Shown: positions 36,501-46,021 of the stretch, piece after piece
Layout of the letters: each line of letters begins with the position of its first letter
How positions within the stretch are numbered: the first letter of the stretch is position 1
Made by a program: the position numbers and the translations under genes
DNA from: Stomoxys calcitrans
Lineage: Eukaryota > Arthropoda > Insecta > Diptera > Muscidae
Assembly (NCBI RefSeq): GCF_963082655.1
Contig: NC_081554.1
Location: forward strand, 41,128,354-41,192,353
DNA length: 64,000 bases
Reading direction: 5' to 3'
The notes under the pieces: generated by a model
Database searches by the model: none
What the model was told of the DNA's origin: nothing
The model's input: the letters and a program-made list of their open reading frames with translations, nothing else

Positions 36501-39500
36501 TGTACCTTGCACCACTACTATGGCTGAAATTCCTGCTCATTCGGCCGTCGTTTTTTGTAACTTAGTGGGGATCGTATTTGTTATCCAATCATCACGAAAA
36601 CTGGATGCATATATCAATTTCTTAACCCAAAGACAAACGCCGTCAACTATGTTACAAATCGGTTCCGATTTGTATAAGGCTCCCATATATATAATTCGCC
36701 CGATTAACACTACTAAGGGCCCAGTTACTAAAATTTTCTACGGATTTGCTTGAAATTGGGTATGGAAGGTTGTGCGTACTACTCTTCTGAAAGTAGGTAC
36801 AAAATTTAACCAAAATCGGTTCAGATTTGTATATAGTACCCATTATAGTTTTCAGTCTACTGAAACTTCAGCCCAATAATTCAACATCGGTTACTATCTT
36901 TATGAGGGAGCTATATCTAAAAATCTGAACCAATTTTAAAAACGATTGATGAAATTTAGTAGACTTCCAGATAAGTAATAAAACACTTCATACCAATTTT
37001 GGTGCGAGTCGATTAAAAATTGGGGCAACTACGACCATTTAAGTTAAATTGGTTGATATATATATGGGAGCTATATCTAAATCTGAACAGATTTTCACCA
37101 AAAATAATAGCGTTTGTCACTAGGCTAAAAAAAGTGATACGTGCAAATGATGATTTTGGGTCTGAGTCGAGTGGGTCTGGTTGGGCAGTTAAAAGATGTG
37201 TCGTGTGGTCCCAGATCACAACCGGGACTCAACTTCTGCACGTTGGCAACAATTCTTGTTGTGTAGGACTTGAGGCGGCTGCATCTGCCGGATCGTAATT
37301 GAGCCAGAACTACTCTGGTTAGCTGGCGGATTTCAATTCCTACAGTTGTGATGGGTGACGGTCGTTCTCCAAAGACCACATTCACCCGGTAGCTATTTAC
37401 CGCATCTTTTGCCGTATCTGCATGAATGACCCAGACCCGCTTGATATGCTGCTTCAACAAATTTTCTTTGTCATGCCAAGTGCCGCCGGCAAGTGACTGA
37501 GGACCTTGTTTCTATTTCTGACCTTATCGCAAATTGCAGTGGCATGTAAGGAGAATTTGTAAGAGCTGTCAAATGTGACCCAAATATTTATTTAAGGGCA
37601 CTTAATGATTGGAATCGTAACTCCATCGAAAATATCTTCAGATCTCTTGCAGCGATATAAGAGTCAAGTTCGTTGAGGAAAATGTTTAACCTTCCACAGA
37701 TCTCATCAATGGGTCTGATACCATGATCGTGCAAACGTCCGCATATGATACGATCTCTTTGTCGGCAGGAGGGAGTGGAATAGATGATGGGTAGAAGGTA
37801 CACAGTGTAGGAGATATCACCCCGCCTTGGGGAACTCCCTGTTTGACTCTACGGGGTTTAGACTTCTTCTCTCTACATTCCACAAACGACTGGCGACAAC
37901 ATGACCCAGCATTTCAGACCTGGCGGGAGTGGACGTGTTTGATATGCCCACAAATAGTTTGGCATGGCTAACCGTGTCAAATGCTTTTAATAGGTCCACT
38001 GCCACGAGGACAGTCCTATCAAATGGCCTGGACTTATTGAAACCATGGCAAATATGTGCGGTGATGGCATGCAAAGCAGTTGTGCTGTGCTTTCCTCGAA
38101 AACCATGCTGATGCTTGGTGAATGGAAATTCTCCAACGAGGCTCGGGACGAGTAGTCCCTCAAGCGTCTTGGTTACTGTGAGAAAAGTAGATCAGTCTGT
38201 ACGATTCCACCTTGCTCGGGTCCTTTCCAGGGCTCCGTAATAGACATTGGGCACTATAAGAGTGTTCAAAGACAGGTTGAGGACATTTGTAAGGTACTCG
38301 ACTCCAGGTAGATTCAGATTCTTCAGCATCAGTGTAAAGATTCCGTCGGGGCCTAACGCCTTGAATGACTTGGCGTCACTTATGACATTTGGAACTTCGT
38401 CCATGGAAATTGTGTTGGCTGTTCATGGGCTCGGAGAACACGGATACAGATAATGACCCTCCTCTTAGCCTTGTCACTCCGGAGATGCTCAATAAATTGA
38501 CGGTTGAACAACCTGGCGCATCTCTTCGGGTCACTCATTGTTACGTCGCCAAAATTGACTAAGGTCTTGTCATCCTGTCTACAGGGTTCGAGAGGATTTA
38601 ACAGTAGACCACAGCTTACCTAATTTACATTGCTTCTAGTGTTCCAGCTACATATTCCGCGTATGTTCGTCGACTATCCGGTTTATTTCCAGATTGAGGT
38701 CGCTACTTCTGTGGTTAGTGGGGTCCGTGCAACGATTCCCATCACGCTCATCTGCATCTGCGAGTACCACTGCCTGCGCCGGAAAATTGGGCCGCACTTG
38801 GGGTATGTATTCAACCGGCTGGTATAAAGCAAGCGCCTTCTGCGTTAATGATATCTCGGAATTATCTCTCGGCAACTAAAACATTTGAGGGTGGTGCCAG
38901 CTATCTGAAGCTGCGATCGAAGCCCTCTGATTGATAAACGTTCGGCGCTCAGAGGTGATGAAGTCGAATGGTCGGTCAATAGTGAGAATTATCTGATTCC
39001 AAAGAATTGACAGCTTTGCCAGGATACGTCACTCAGGAGATCAGGATGCAATGAAAATGTCGGGGAAGCTGCTGCACCTCCTCGTAATGTTAGTGGGGGT
39101 ATCCTCATTTACAACAGGGATCAGTCATTCTAAACAGTTGTGTTATTAATGATGACAAAGCATACACTTATTCTTGTGAAGTATCTGACTAAGCCACATT
39201 GGGCAAACATAGCGAACTGATTTATGTTGAATGTAAACTAAAATATTTGCAAAATACAAAAAACGTAGCGCCGGAAATACAAAATTTTCCCATGAATGTC
39301 CCATTAGGAACAGCAAGAAAACTTCCCTCATATAACTTATTAATGCTCGATTAATGTTTCAAGTAATGAGAAGGGACCTCATGCTAATTAACTTTTAACA
39401 CAGTATGAACTACATGTCTCAGAGCGACACCTCGCGGTGAAAAATCCCTTCCTGACATATTCGTCCGTCTTTTTATTTCCCGTACTATCATCGTTTAGAG

Positions 39501-42500
39501 AACCGGAATACCATCGTTTTAGGGAACCTAAGTAAGAACTGTCATGAAACCGAAATTCAATTAGGGATTCCAAATATACTCCACGCTCCTCGACTGTACT
39601 GTTCTAGAATCCAAAAACTTGAGGGCTTTCATACTGTTCACATAAATCTTGAGTTTTGAAGGCGGTAAGCCCATTTCCCGGACTTACTTTGCGGCTATCG
39701 TAAGGCAAAGACCTATGCTTGAAATACCATACAGTCAGTCTCTGGCAGTCTCACCGACATACCCATATCGAGTGTTTCGTAGCATACACGAAGTTCAATG
39801 TGTTAAAAGTTAATGGCACAGCACCCAACTGATATCGTTGCTCCCACTATATATTTGGCCTGCACATGCTCTGCGATTCGAAGCATGAGGGCAGTGCAAA
39901 TACCGAGTAGTAAGTTGCATACTCACACCGGCTTATTTCAATTGTAGAGGGACCACTGGCGGTTAACAATGTTGTATGAACCATTGTGAGTATGCAACTC
40001 ACCACTCGGTATGCAATTCACCACTCTGAGAGCAGTGTTTTTATACCCGCCACCATAAGATGGGGGGTATACTAATTTCGTCATTCTGTTTGTAACTACT
40101 CGAAATATTCGTCTGAGACCCCATAAAGTATATATATTCTTGATCGTCGCGACATTTTATGTCGATCTAGCCATGTCCGTCCGTCTGTCCGTCCGTCCGT
40201 CTGTCTGTCGAAAGCACGCTAACTTCCGAAGGAGTAAAGCTAGCCGCTTGAAATTTTGCACAAATACTTCTTATTATCTTACTATATTATATTATAGTGT
40301 AGGTCGGTTGGTATTGTAAATGGGCCATATCGGTCCATGTTTTGATATAGCTGCCATATAAACCGATCTTGGGTCTTGACTTCTTAAGCCTCTAGAGTGC
40401 GCAATTCTTATCCGATTGGAATGAAATTTTGCACGACGTGTTTTGCTATGATATCCAACAACTGTGCCAAGTATGGTTCAAATCGGTCCATAACCTGATA
40501 TAGCTGCCATATAAACCGATCTTGGGTCTTGACTTCTTGAGCCTCTAGCGTGCGCAATTCTTATCCGATTGAAATGAAATTTTGCACGACGTGTTTTATT
40601 TTTACTTTCAACAACTGTGTCAAATAAGATTCAAATCGGTTCATAACCTTATATAGCTGCCATATAAACCGATCTGGGATCTTGACTTCTTGACCCCTAG
40701 AGGTCGCACTTATTATCCGATATGCCTGAAATTTTGTACGACGGATCCTCTCATGACCATCAACAAACGTGTTTATTATGGTCTGAATCGGTCTATAGCC
40801 CGATACAGATCCCATATAAATCGTTCTCTCTATTTTACTTCGTGAGCCCCCAATGGGCGCAATTCTTATACGAATTGGCTGAAATTTTACACAGGTCTCC
40901 AACATATAATTTAATTGTCGTCCGAACCGGACCATATCTTGATATCGTTTTAATAGCAGAGCAACTCTTTTCTTATATCCTTTTTTGCCTAAGAAGAGAT
41001 GCCGAGAAAAGAACTCGACAAATGCGATCCATGGTGGAGGGTATATAAGATTCGGCCCGGCCGAACTTAGCACGCTTTTACTTGTTAATCTTTAAATCGC
41101 AGAGAGTTGGGTGGTGTACCATTAACTTGTACTTGTTTCTTTTATAAAATAATAGGATTTTAAAAAGCCTAAGAAAGAACAATCTTAAGATTTTCTGAAA
41201 TTGCCTGTTCTATATCCTAATGTATTTTTTATATTCCCTTTACAGGAATCTCCCTCGTGCAATATGGATTGCAATGCCCTTAGTAACTGGCATATATGTT
41301 TTGGTTAACCTTGCGTACTTTGCTGTGGTTTCCAAAACCGAAATGTTGAGTTCCCTAGCGGTGGCAGTAACATTCGGAAATCGCATGTTTGGTTCGCTAT
41401 CATTTATGGTGCCCATTTTTGTGGCTCTAAGTACATTTGGCGGTGTTAATGGAGTACTTTTTACATCGGCCCGCCTGTTTGCAACAGGTGCACAAGAGGG
41501 ACACTTACCAAAATTCTTTCAACTATTTCACATAAAACAGCAGACGCCAATACCATCATTAATTTTTTCGGTAAGTTATGCAGGAGGCAGGTCATTTTCA
41601 ACAAATATGTGATTGAGCTTCTCCCATGAGTTTATAATTTGAGTAAAAACATGTTGTATTTATTTACAGTGTCTAATGTCCTTGTTGATGCTATTGACCG
41701 CTGATGTTTATGCATTGATCAATTACTTCAGTTCAGTATTGTGGCTTTCGGTGGTGGCCAGTATTGCTGGTATGTTGTGGCTAAGGAAAAAAAGGTGAGT
41801 ACAATTTCTTAGTCTTAAATACGAAGGTAGCCCCTAAAGCTTTAAACGTATTGATGGTTCAAGTGATAGCATATGTAGGCCATGTGGGGGAGATAATGAG
41901 TTGCTGGATCATTTCCTATGCCATTTCCCGGCTTTCGCGACTACAAACACTGTAGTCGTCACCACATGTGCTTTGGTGCACTGCACAGCTTCGATGTGGT
42001 GGTGTTTTAATTGTTTTTGTTCGGCTTGCGTTGCTTTGTCTTGTTCGTGTACTGCTTGCTCTCGGGTTTTTTCTCTGTCACTCTCTACTATTACTCTAAA
42101 ATCTAATTTTATTAACTTTGGCCCGCCGCGGGTTTGAACTCATGATCTCTTATTTGATAGTCTTGCACGTATCCTCTAGACTACAGACATCTTTTTATAC
42201 CCACCACCATAGGATGGGGGTATACTAATCTAGTCGTTCCGTTTATGAAATATTGATCTTAGACCCCAATATTGATCTAAAACCCAAATTATGCTCTTCA
42301 ACTAAATTTAGTTTGTATAAATGTTTATCAAAATCCATGGTGGTGAGTTCCAAGGGCTTGGCCCGGTCGAAATTAGCACGTTTTTCTTGTTTTTCATTTA
42401 TTTATTATACACTACACCACTACTGTGGTACAGGGTATTAAAACTTGCATTTGTTTGTAACACCAAGAAGGAAGAGAGATAGACCCATTGATAAGTATAC

Positions 42501-45500
42501 CGATCGACTCAGAATCACTTTCTGATTCGATTTAGCTATGTCCGTCTGTCCATGTTAATTTGTGTCAAACTTCAGGTCGCAGTTTTCATCCGATCGTCTT
42601 CGAATCTGGTACAGACATGTTTTTCGGCCTAGAGATGAAGCCTATTGAAATTGTAAAAAAATCGGTTCAGATTTGGATATAGCTCCCATATATATGTTCG
42701 TTCGATTTGCAGTAATAATGCAGTAAAATGGTCATTTGTTAACCGATCATCTCGAAATTTGGCAAGAAGAATTTTCTTATGACTTTCGACATTACTGGTG
42801 AATTTCATATAAATGGGTTCAAATTTAGATATATAGCTGCCATATCGCTCGCATTTTTTAACCAATCTCCCCAAAATCTTATGCAGCGCTTTCCCCGACG
42901 ACTATCACAATATCTGAGAAGGTTGCTCGAAATCGGTTCAGATTTAGATATAGCTCCCATAAATATGTTTCTCCGATTTGCAGTAATAATGCAATAAAAT
43001 GGTCATTTGTTAACCGATTCTCTCGAAATTTGGCAGGAAGAATTCTGTTATGACTTTCGACAATACTATTGAATTTCATAGAAATCGGTTCAGATTTAGA
43101 TATAGCTCCCATAAATATGTTAGTCCGATTTGCAGTAATAATGAAATAAATGGGTCATTTGTTTACCCATTCTCTTGAAATTAGGTAGGAAGGATTTTCG
43201 CTTGACTCGATATTACTGGTGAATATCATAGAGATCTGTTCAGATTAAGATATAGCTGCCATATATGTATATCGCCGGGTTTTCACTTCTAGAGCCACTG
43301 TAAGCGCATTTGTTGACCAATCTTGCGAAAACTTTGTACAACGCTTTCCCCATCAACCACCACAATATATGAGAAGTTTGTCCCAAATCGGTTCAGATTT
43401 AGATATAGCTCCCATATATATGTTCGTCAGATTTTGGGTAATTTGCAACAGTGTTGTCATTTGTCTACCGTAGTTATTACAGTTTGAACGTATTTGCTCT
43501 AAATTTGATACGGGTTATTTAATAACCCATCTTAAAACATCCGCCGAGGTCCATCAATATTTGTTCAGAATTGGATATAGCTCCCACATTGTACTTATAA
43601 GGTAGGAGTAGGGTATTATACAGTCGGCACTGCCCGACTTTTGCCCTTCCTTACTGTTTTTTTTTTTTTTTGTATGGTAGTGGAAATCTAAAGTTTGACA
43701 CAGCCAAACTTAAGCTGAGTATTCCGTTCAGTTTCTCGAGCAGAATGCTCTCAAACTCCATATAAAAAAAAAGTCGCCAAAATGTTGGCTGAAAATCGGC
43801 GGAAAAGTAGTACTCTGTTTACAGGGAGGAGAGTAGCAAAAAATTATTATAGTGGGAACAATTGAAACTTTTGTTTGTTTCATTGGTTTCAATGGTTAGT
43901 ATTTCTTTATTAATTTGAGAAAAAAGTTTTCAAATAGAGAAAACAATAAGTGCAGATAAAGAAACGTGTTTTGGTATGGAAATAAAAACATTTGATTGCT
44001 GTCGAATTTCGCTCGTGAAACAATTACAAATTTCAGCGGCTATTCCGAAAGCAGAATAGAATACCAATCCTTATACATTTTAATTTGTTATTCTTATTAA
44101 TCTATTTTTATACCCTCCACCATAGAATGGGGGTATACTAATTTCGTCATTCTGTTTGTAACACCTCGAAATATGCGTCTGAGACCCCATAAAGTATATA
44201 TATATTCTTGATCGTCATGTCATTTTAAGTCGACCTAGCCATGTCCGCCTGTCTGTCGAAAGCACACTAACTTTCGAAGGAGTAAAGCTAGCCGCTTGAA
44301 ATTTTGCACAAATTTTTTTTATTAGTGTAGGTCAGTTGGGATTGTAAATGGGCCAAATCGGTCTATGTTTTGATATAGCTGCCATATAAACCGATCTTGG
44401 GTTTTGACTTCTTCAGCCTCTAGAGGGCGCAATTCTCGTCCGATTGACTGAAATTTTGCACGTGGTGGTTTGGTATCATTTCCAACGACTGTGCTGAGTT
44501 TGGTTCAAATCGGTCCATGTTTTGATATAGCTGCCATATAAACCGATCTTGGGTCTTGACTTCTTCAGCCTCTAAAGGGCGCAATTCTCATCCGATTTAA
44601 CTGAAATTTTGCATGAGGTGTTTTGATATCATTTCCAACAACTGTGCTGAGTATGGTATAAATCGGTCCATGTTTTGATATAGCTGCCATATAAGCCGAT
44701 CTTGGGTCTTGACTTCTTGAGCCTCTAGAGGGCGTAATTCTCATCCGATTTGTGAAAAGTAGGCTATTACGGCCACGTATTAAATTTTCCACCAAGGGTT
44801 GAGCCACCTTAGTAAAAACATCCTGCTGGGTATCTTTCGCTTCGAAAACATGTTTAAATATACACTGGGTTTCTTTGAGAGCACCTCGGGCGGCGTCAAA
44901 ACTATTGTTGTTGAATTTCTCACAGTAATACATGATAAATCTCCTTCGGAGGGCAAAGGACGAACACGGCAAAATAACCTGACGGGATCTCTTGGTCTAG
45001 GTGTGCTACCACTCTCACTTCCATTTGATTCGGTGGACGTTTGCGTTCGAAGACGAATGTCTTTTTGTAGGTGTGGAGTACGCATAACACGCATTGGTGT
45101 CCTTGTCCTTGTCTTCATTACATAACAGTTAGATCTATCTTTTCTTTTTTCTTTGAGTCTTATCGCTTTTTATCTTCCAAATCTTTAGAGTTCGGCTATT
45201 TTCTTTACTTTTTGTCTTATTTTCCAATAAAATCATTTGTCGAGCAGTTATTTTTGAACTATTCTTCTTTCTTTGGCAGAAATTTTGCTTCTCTTATGAC
45301 CTTCAACATACGTGACTAATATGGTCTGAATCGATCAATAGCTTGATACAGCTCCCATATAAACCGATCTCCCGATTTTGCTTCTTGAGCCCAATTCTTA
45401 TGCGAATGAACTGAAATATTACCCAATGACTTCTACAATGTTCAGCATTCATTTATGGTTCGAATCAGACTATAATTTGAAATATCTTCAATTGCATAGC

Positions 45501-45963
45501 AATTATTTTGCATTATTCTTTGTTTGCTTAAAAAGAGATACCGCGCATAGAACTCGACAAATGCGATCCATGGTGGAGGGTATATAATATTGTTATTAAT
45601 ATTATATATCCTTTCTCATTGTCCATATTATTATTAATACTTTCTCATAGTCCATAAACCGTATTGACCTTAAAAATTATTTTTCATTTCAGACCCGATC
45701 TGCCCCGTCCTATACGCGTACACACAGCACTACCCATAATTTTCATTATTTGTTGCATTGTTCTGGTTCTTATGCCCAGTTTTACACAACCAATGAACCT
45801 TTTAATGGGTCTTGCCATCACTTTGGCTGGTGTGCCATTTTATTATGTCTTTATAGCCTGGAAAGATAAACCCAAATGTTATGGACGCTTTTCGCATGGT
45901 GTTGTCAACTTATGTCGGGCTTTGTTCAATACGACAGTCATTGAGGGCCGTGAGAGTATATAA
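24351..45963 (+). CDS. mnd: SLC7/LAT amino-acid transporter light chain, minidiscs-like (7 exons)
   Basis: Exons 24351-24586, 31107-31302, 31786-31888, 35426-35693, 41246-41570, 41670-41794 and 45693-45963 total 1524 nt: 507 residues plus stop, with every GT-AG junction in phase. The product is a 12-TM APC-superfamily exchanger. IIGSGIF (62-68) is the TM1 substrate-binding turn. C163 (FFEDCEPP) is at the position of the cysteine that disulfide-links LATs to the CD98/4F2 heavy chain. [16 protein letters not shown] is the TM6 gate motif. It would exchange large neutral amino acids at the plasma membrane; in Drosophila, minidiscs acts in leucine sensing and growth. The symbol is from memory of the fly protein; the family is certain. 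Introns 1, 3, 4 and 6 are 3-7 kb and mostly repeats. The 3' flank has AATAAA at 46016-46021. Confidence 0.93.
24587..25075. other. LAT intron 1, unassigned part
   Basis: Nothing recognised between the donor and the B-family fragment. Confidence 0.35.
25076..25690 (+). mobile_element. B-family element, 5' part
   Basis: TTTTTATACCCAATACCACT with its pairing partner AGGGTACAGGGTATTATG, then AGTATACCGATCAACTCA and CAATATATATGTTTGTCTGA. No B 3' hairpin follows. Confidence 0.6.
25691..26249. other. LAT intron 1, unassigned part
   Basis: Two or three imperfect repeats of a TAAAAC(G/T)T-containing segment lie at 25740-26100. No element termini or coding frame. Confidence 0.3.
26250..26675 (-). mobile_element. 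A-family element, 5' part
   Basis: Runs in reverse from a monomer (GGGAGATCGGTTTCTATGG) through GACGGACGGACGGG and CGAGGTGTTACAAAC-like sequence to TATGGTGGAGGGTATAAAAA, the A 5' end on the minus strand. Confidence 0.6.
26940..27156 (+). mobile_element. SINE without tRNA head
   Basis: From CTCCTAATGCTGGCAAAATT to the terminal AATTTGCATTTGCA; the pol III boxes are missing, so it is 5' truncated. Confidence 0.7.
27157..28486. other. LAT intron 1, no repeat recognised
   Basis: AT-rich, apparently unique sequence. A frame at 27519-27743 (-) has a hydrophobic stretch but no splice or family support. Confidence 0.3.
28487..28604. repeat. dispersed TATCGATA repeat, copy 1
   Basis: GGCAAACTATCGATAATCG opens the unit and ATTATCGATACTGTCGTTAA closes it. 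A second copy is at 33952-34056. The two ATCGAT blocks are in inverted relation. Confidence 0.55.
28605..28803 (-). mobile_element. SINE with internal deletion
   Basis: 3' end, body up to TTTTTATAGCCGA, then a jump to TTCTGATGGTCTCGCCTGGA and the head, ending CTCTGCGTTACGG. About 95 bp of the body is missing. Confidence 0.7.
28850..29385 (-). mobile_element. A-family variant (A2), 5' part
   Basis: Two monomers then ACGGAGGGACGTACATGGCT, GAGGTGTTACAAACTGAGTG and GGTGGTGGGTATAAAAA. The GGTGGTGGGTAT end is shared with 42188-42392 and 61700-61870. Confidence 0.55.
29568..30663 (-). mobile_element. A-family Helentron-like element, 3' end and about six monomers
   Basis: Starts with AACAAGTAAAAGCGTGCTAA and the hairpin relict TTCGGCCGGCCGA, then CATGGATCGCATTTGTCGAG and regular monomers with GATCGGTTTATATGGCAGCT. 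It ends in CGAGGTGTTACAAACGAAAT, where the 5' terminus is lost. Confidence 0.7.
30664..31106. other. end of LAT intron 1
   Basis: 30825-30915 resembles the RT tail at 1440-1530. 30995-31030 is an A-type 3' hairpin relict, CCGAGCCGAACTTAGCGCGC plus a T-rich tail, which lies in the region before the exon 2 acceptor. Confidence 0.45.
31107..31302 (+). CDS. mnd: LAT exon 2
   Basis: Encodes TM2 and TM3, including [19 protein letters not shown]. Acceptor TTTTACAG, donor CAG/GTAAGA. Confidence 0.92.
31786..31888 (+). CDS. mnd: LAT exon 3
   Basis: Encodes [20 protein letters not shown] and the start of TM4; holds C163. Donor TTAT/GTAAGT. Intron 2 (31303-31785) contains nothing recognised. Confidence 0.92.
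31897..33550. repeat. 29-bp palindromic minisatellite (about 57 units)
   Basis: Each unit is AAAATTTC + TAT + GAAATTTT + CTCTAAAGAC. The first 19 bases are a perfect 8-bp stem with a 3-base loop. The array starts about 10 bases after the exon 3 donor. Blocks of variants occur: AAAATGTC units at the 5' side, and a run at about 33117-33290 plus 33410-33460 in which only the loop changes (TAT to ATT). The last units decay after 33470. Confidence 0.95.
33551..33951. other. LAT intron 3, unassigned
   Basis: No coding or repeat signal recognised. Confidence 0.3.
33952..34056. repeat. dispersed TATCGATA repeat, copy 2
   Basis: GGCAAACTATCGATAATCGT ... ATTATCGATAGTGTCGATAC, then TATTTCAAACGAAAAT as in copy 1. 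A further ATCGAT pair lies near 34312 and 34342. Confidence 0.55.
34057..35048. other. LAT intron 3: A-family scrap and unassigned DNA
   Basis: 34060-34205 is a single A-type monomer. 34440-34990 is mid-GC with broken frames resembling old transposon coding DNA, unidentified. Confidence 0.35.
35049..35341 (-). mobile_element. tRNA-derived SINE, nearly full length
   Basis: From CATGAACATTCCATTAAGC to GCGCGACGGTGGCCTCC. The B box is damaged. Ends about 85 bp before LAT exon 4. Confidence 0.75.
35426..35693 (+). CDS. mnd: LAT exon 4
   Basis: Encodes the rest of TM4, TM5 and TM6 with [19 protein letters not shown]. Acceptor CCCACAG, donor CAA/GTAAGT. Confidence 0.92.
35694..36570. other. LAT intron 4, unassigned part
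   Basis: No repeat or gene recognised. Confidence 0.3.
36571..37130. mobile_element. D/B-type tandem monomers
   Basis: Phrases AATCGGTTCAGATTTG, AAGGCTCCCATATATATAAT and GGGAGCTATATCTAAATCTG in both orientations. Termini are not visible. Confidence 0.45.
37140..39100 (-). mobile_element. decayed non-LTR retrotransposon (RT region), copy 1
   Basis: Minus-strand fragments in order: [51 protein letters not shown], and SYADVCTIM, where the usual YADD has lost its second Asp. The 3' part (37140-37560) matches 48910-49290. Multiple frameshifts; an old dead copy. Confidence 0.8.
39101..40037. other. LAT intron 4: SINE relict and unassigned DNA
   Basis: 39288-39450 is a strongly diverged SINE (-) recognisable by CATGAATGTCCCATTAGGAA and CAGAGCGACACCTCGCGG. 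The rest shows nothing; ACTCACCACTCGGTATGCAA near 39995 repeats a motif of 39910-39930 imperfectly. Confidence 0.4.
40038..41084 (+). mobile_element. A-family Helentron-like element, complete reference copy
   Basis: 5' end TTTTTATACCCGCCACCATA with a near-palindromic partner GATGGGGGGTATA. Then GTCCGTCCGTCTGTC, five monomers (GATATAGCTGCCATATAAAC; about 150 bp each), then CATGGTGGAGGGTATATAAG, the hairpin TTCGGCCCGGCCGAA and the tail CTTAGCACGCTTTTACTTGT. The ATGGTGGAGGGTATA near the 3' end is the inverted form of the 5' TATACCC(T)CCACCAT. Confidence 0.75.
41246..41570 (+). CDS. mnd: LAT exon 5
   Basis: Encodes TM7 and TM8 and the [17 protein letters not shown] loop. Acceptor TTTACAG, donor TCG/GTAAGT. 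Confidence 0.92.
41670..41794 (+). CDS. mnd: LAT exon 6
   Basis: Encodes TM9-TM10 ([20 protein letters not shown]) to WLRKK. Acceptor TTTACAG, donor AAAG/GTGAGT. Intron 5 is only 99 bp. Confidence 0.92.
42121..42191 (-). other. tRNA-like sequence (pseudo-tRNA or SINE head)
   Basis: On the minus strand, TGTAGTCTAGAGGAT gives an A box and GAGTTCAAACCC a B box, spaced about as in a tRNA. The acceptor ends do not pair, so it is not a working tRNA. It abuts the A2 fragment and is not the common SINE of this window. Confidence 0.4.
42188..42392 (+). mobile_element. A2-family mini copy (both termini, deleted interior)
   Basis: TTTTTATACCCACCACCATA at the left; at the right CCATGGTGGTGAGTTCC, a decayed hairpin TTGGCCCGGTCGAAA and TTAGCACGTTTTTCTTGTTT. 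The tandem interior is missing. Confidence 0.6.
42405..43672 (+). mobile_element. B-family Helentron-like element, complete
   Basis: Starts TTATACACTACACCACTACT with partner GTGGTACAGGGTATTA; about seven monomers; ends GGAGTAGGGTATTATAC, the hairpin AGTCGG..CCGACT and a tail TTTTGCCCTTCCTTACTG plus T-run. The uninterrupted A-run in AAATTGTAAAAAAATCGG marks the site hit by an A element in the copy at 58806. Confidence 0.7.
44106..44752 (+). mobile_element. A-family element, left part (interrupted by kinesin fragment)
   Basis: 5' terminus TTTTTATACCCTCCACCATA then four monomers. It stops inside a monomer at CATCCGATTTG; the monomer resumes after a 519-bp insert. Confidence 0.75.
44753..45271 (-). 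pseudogene. pav: captured 5' fragment of a kinesin-6 (pavarotti/KIF23-like) gene
   Basis: Minus-strand ATG at 45118 opens [17 protein letters not shown], then [19 protein letters not shown] and [11 protein letters not shown], the N-terminus of a kinesin-6 motor domain. After a frameshift near 44870-44890 the other frame gives [20 protein letters not shown] and [18 protein letters not shown], ending just before the P-loop. 45119-45271 would be 5' leader. No poly(A) tail is present. It lies exactly inside an A-family monomer, with TTTG at both junctions (44749-44752 and 45272-45275). It is antisense to the element and to mnd. It is non-functional: truncated, frameshifted, no ATP-binding motif. 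Kinesin-6 acts in cytokinesis at the central spindle. Confidence 0.85.
45272..45588 (+). mobile_element. A-family element, right part
   Basis: Resumes TTTGGCAGAAATTTTGC in register with the monomer and runs to ATGGTGGAGGGTATATAA. The terminal hairpin and tail are lost, so the 3' end is truncated. Confidence 0.7.
45693..45963 (+). CDS. mnd: LAT exon 7 (terminal)
   Basis: Encodes TM11-TM12 ([18 protein letters not shown]) and the cytosolic C-terminus ending EGRESI. Acceptor ATTTCAG. Confidence 0.92.
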
Positions 45964-46015
45964 AAACTCAACCATAAATCTCAAACTGTTAAAATAATAA
46001 AAACAAGAAAAATCC

Positions 46016-46021
46016 AATAAA
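46016..46021 (+). terminator. AATAAA poly(A) signal of the LAT gene
   Basis: 53 bases after the stop. Further AATAAA-like sites near 46459 may give longer 3' UTRs. Confidence 0.5.

Noticed and set aside
37588..38404. Host gene with reverse-transcriptase similarity such as telomerase
   Set aside because: Motif order, multi-copy state and neighbouring repeats fit a dead non-LTR retrotransposon.
44753..45271. Processed retrocopy of the kinesin inserted by LINE machinery
   Set aside because: No poly(A) tract or long target duplication is seen and the piece ends within the 5' coding region; capture by the surrounding element fits better, though not proven.
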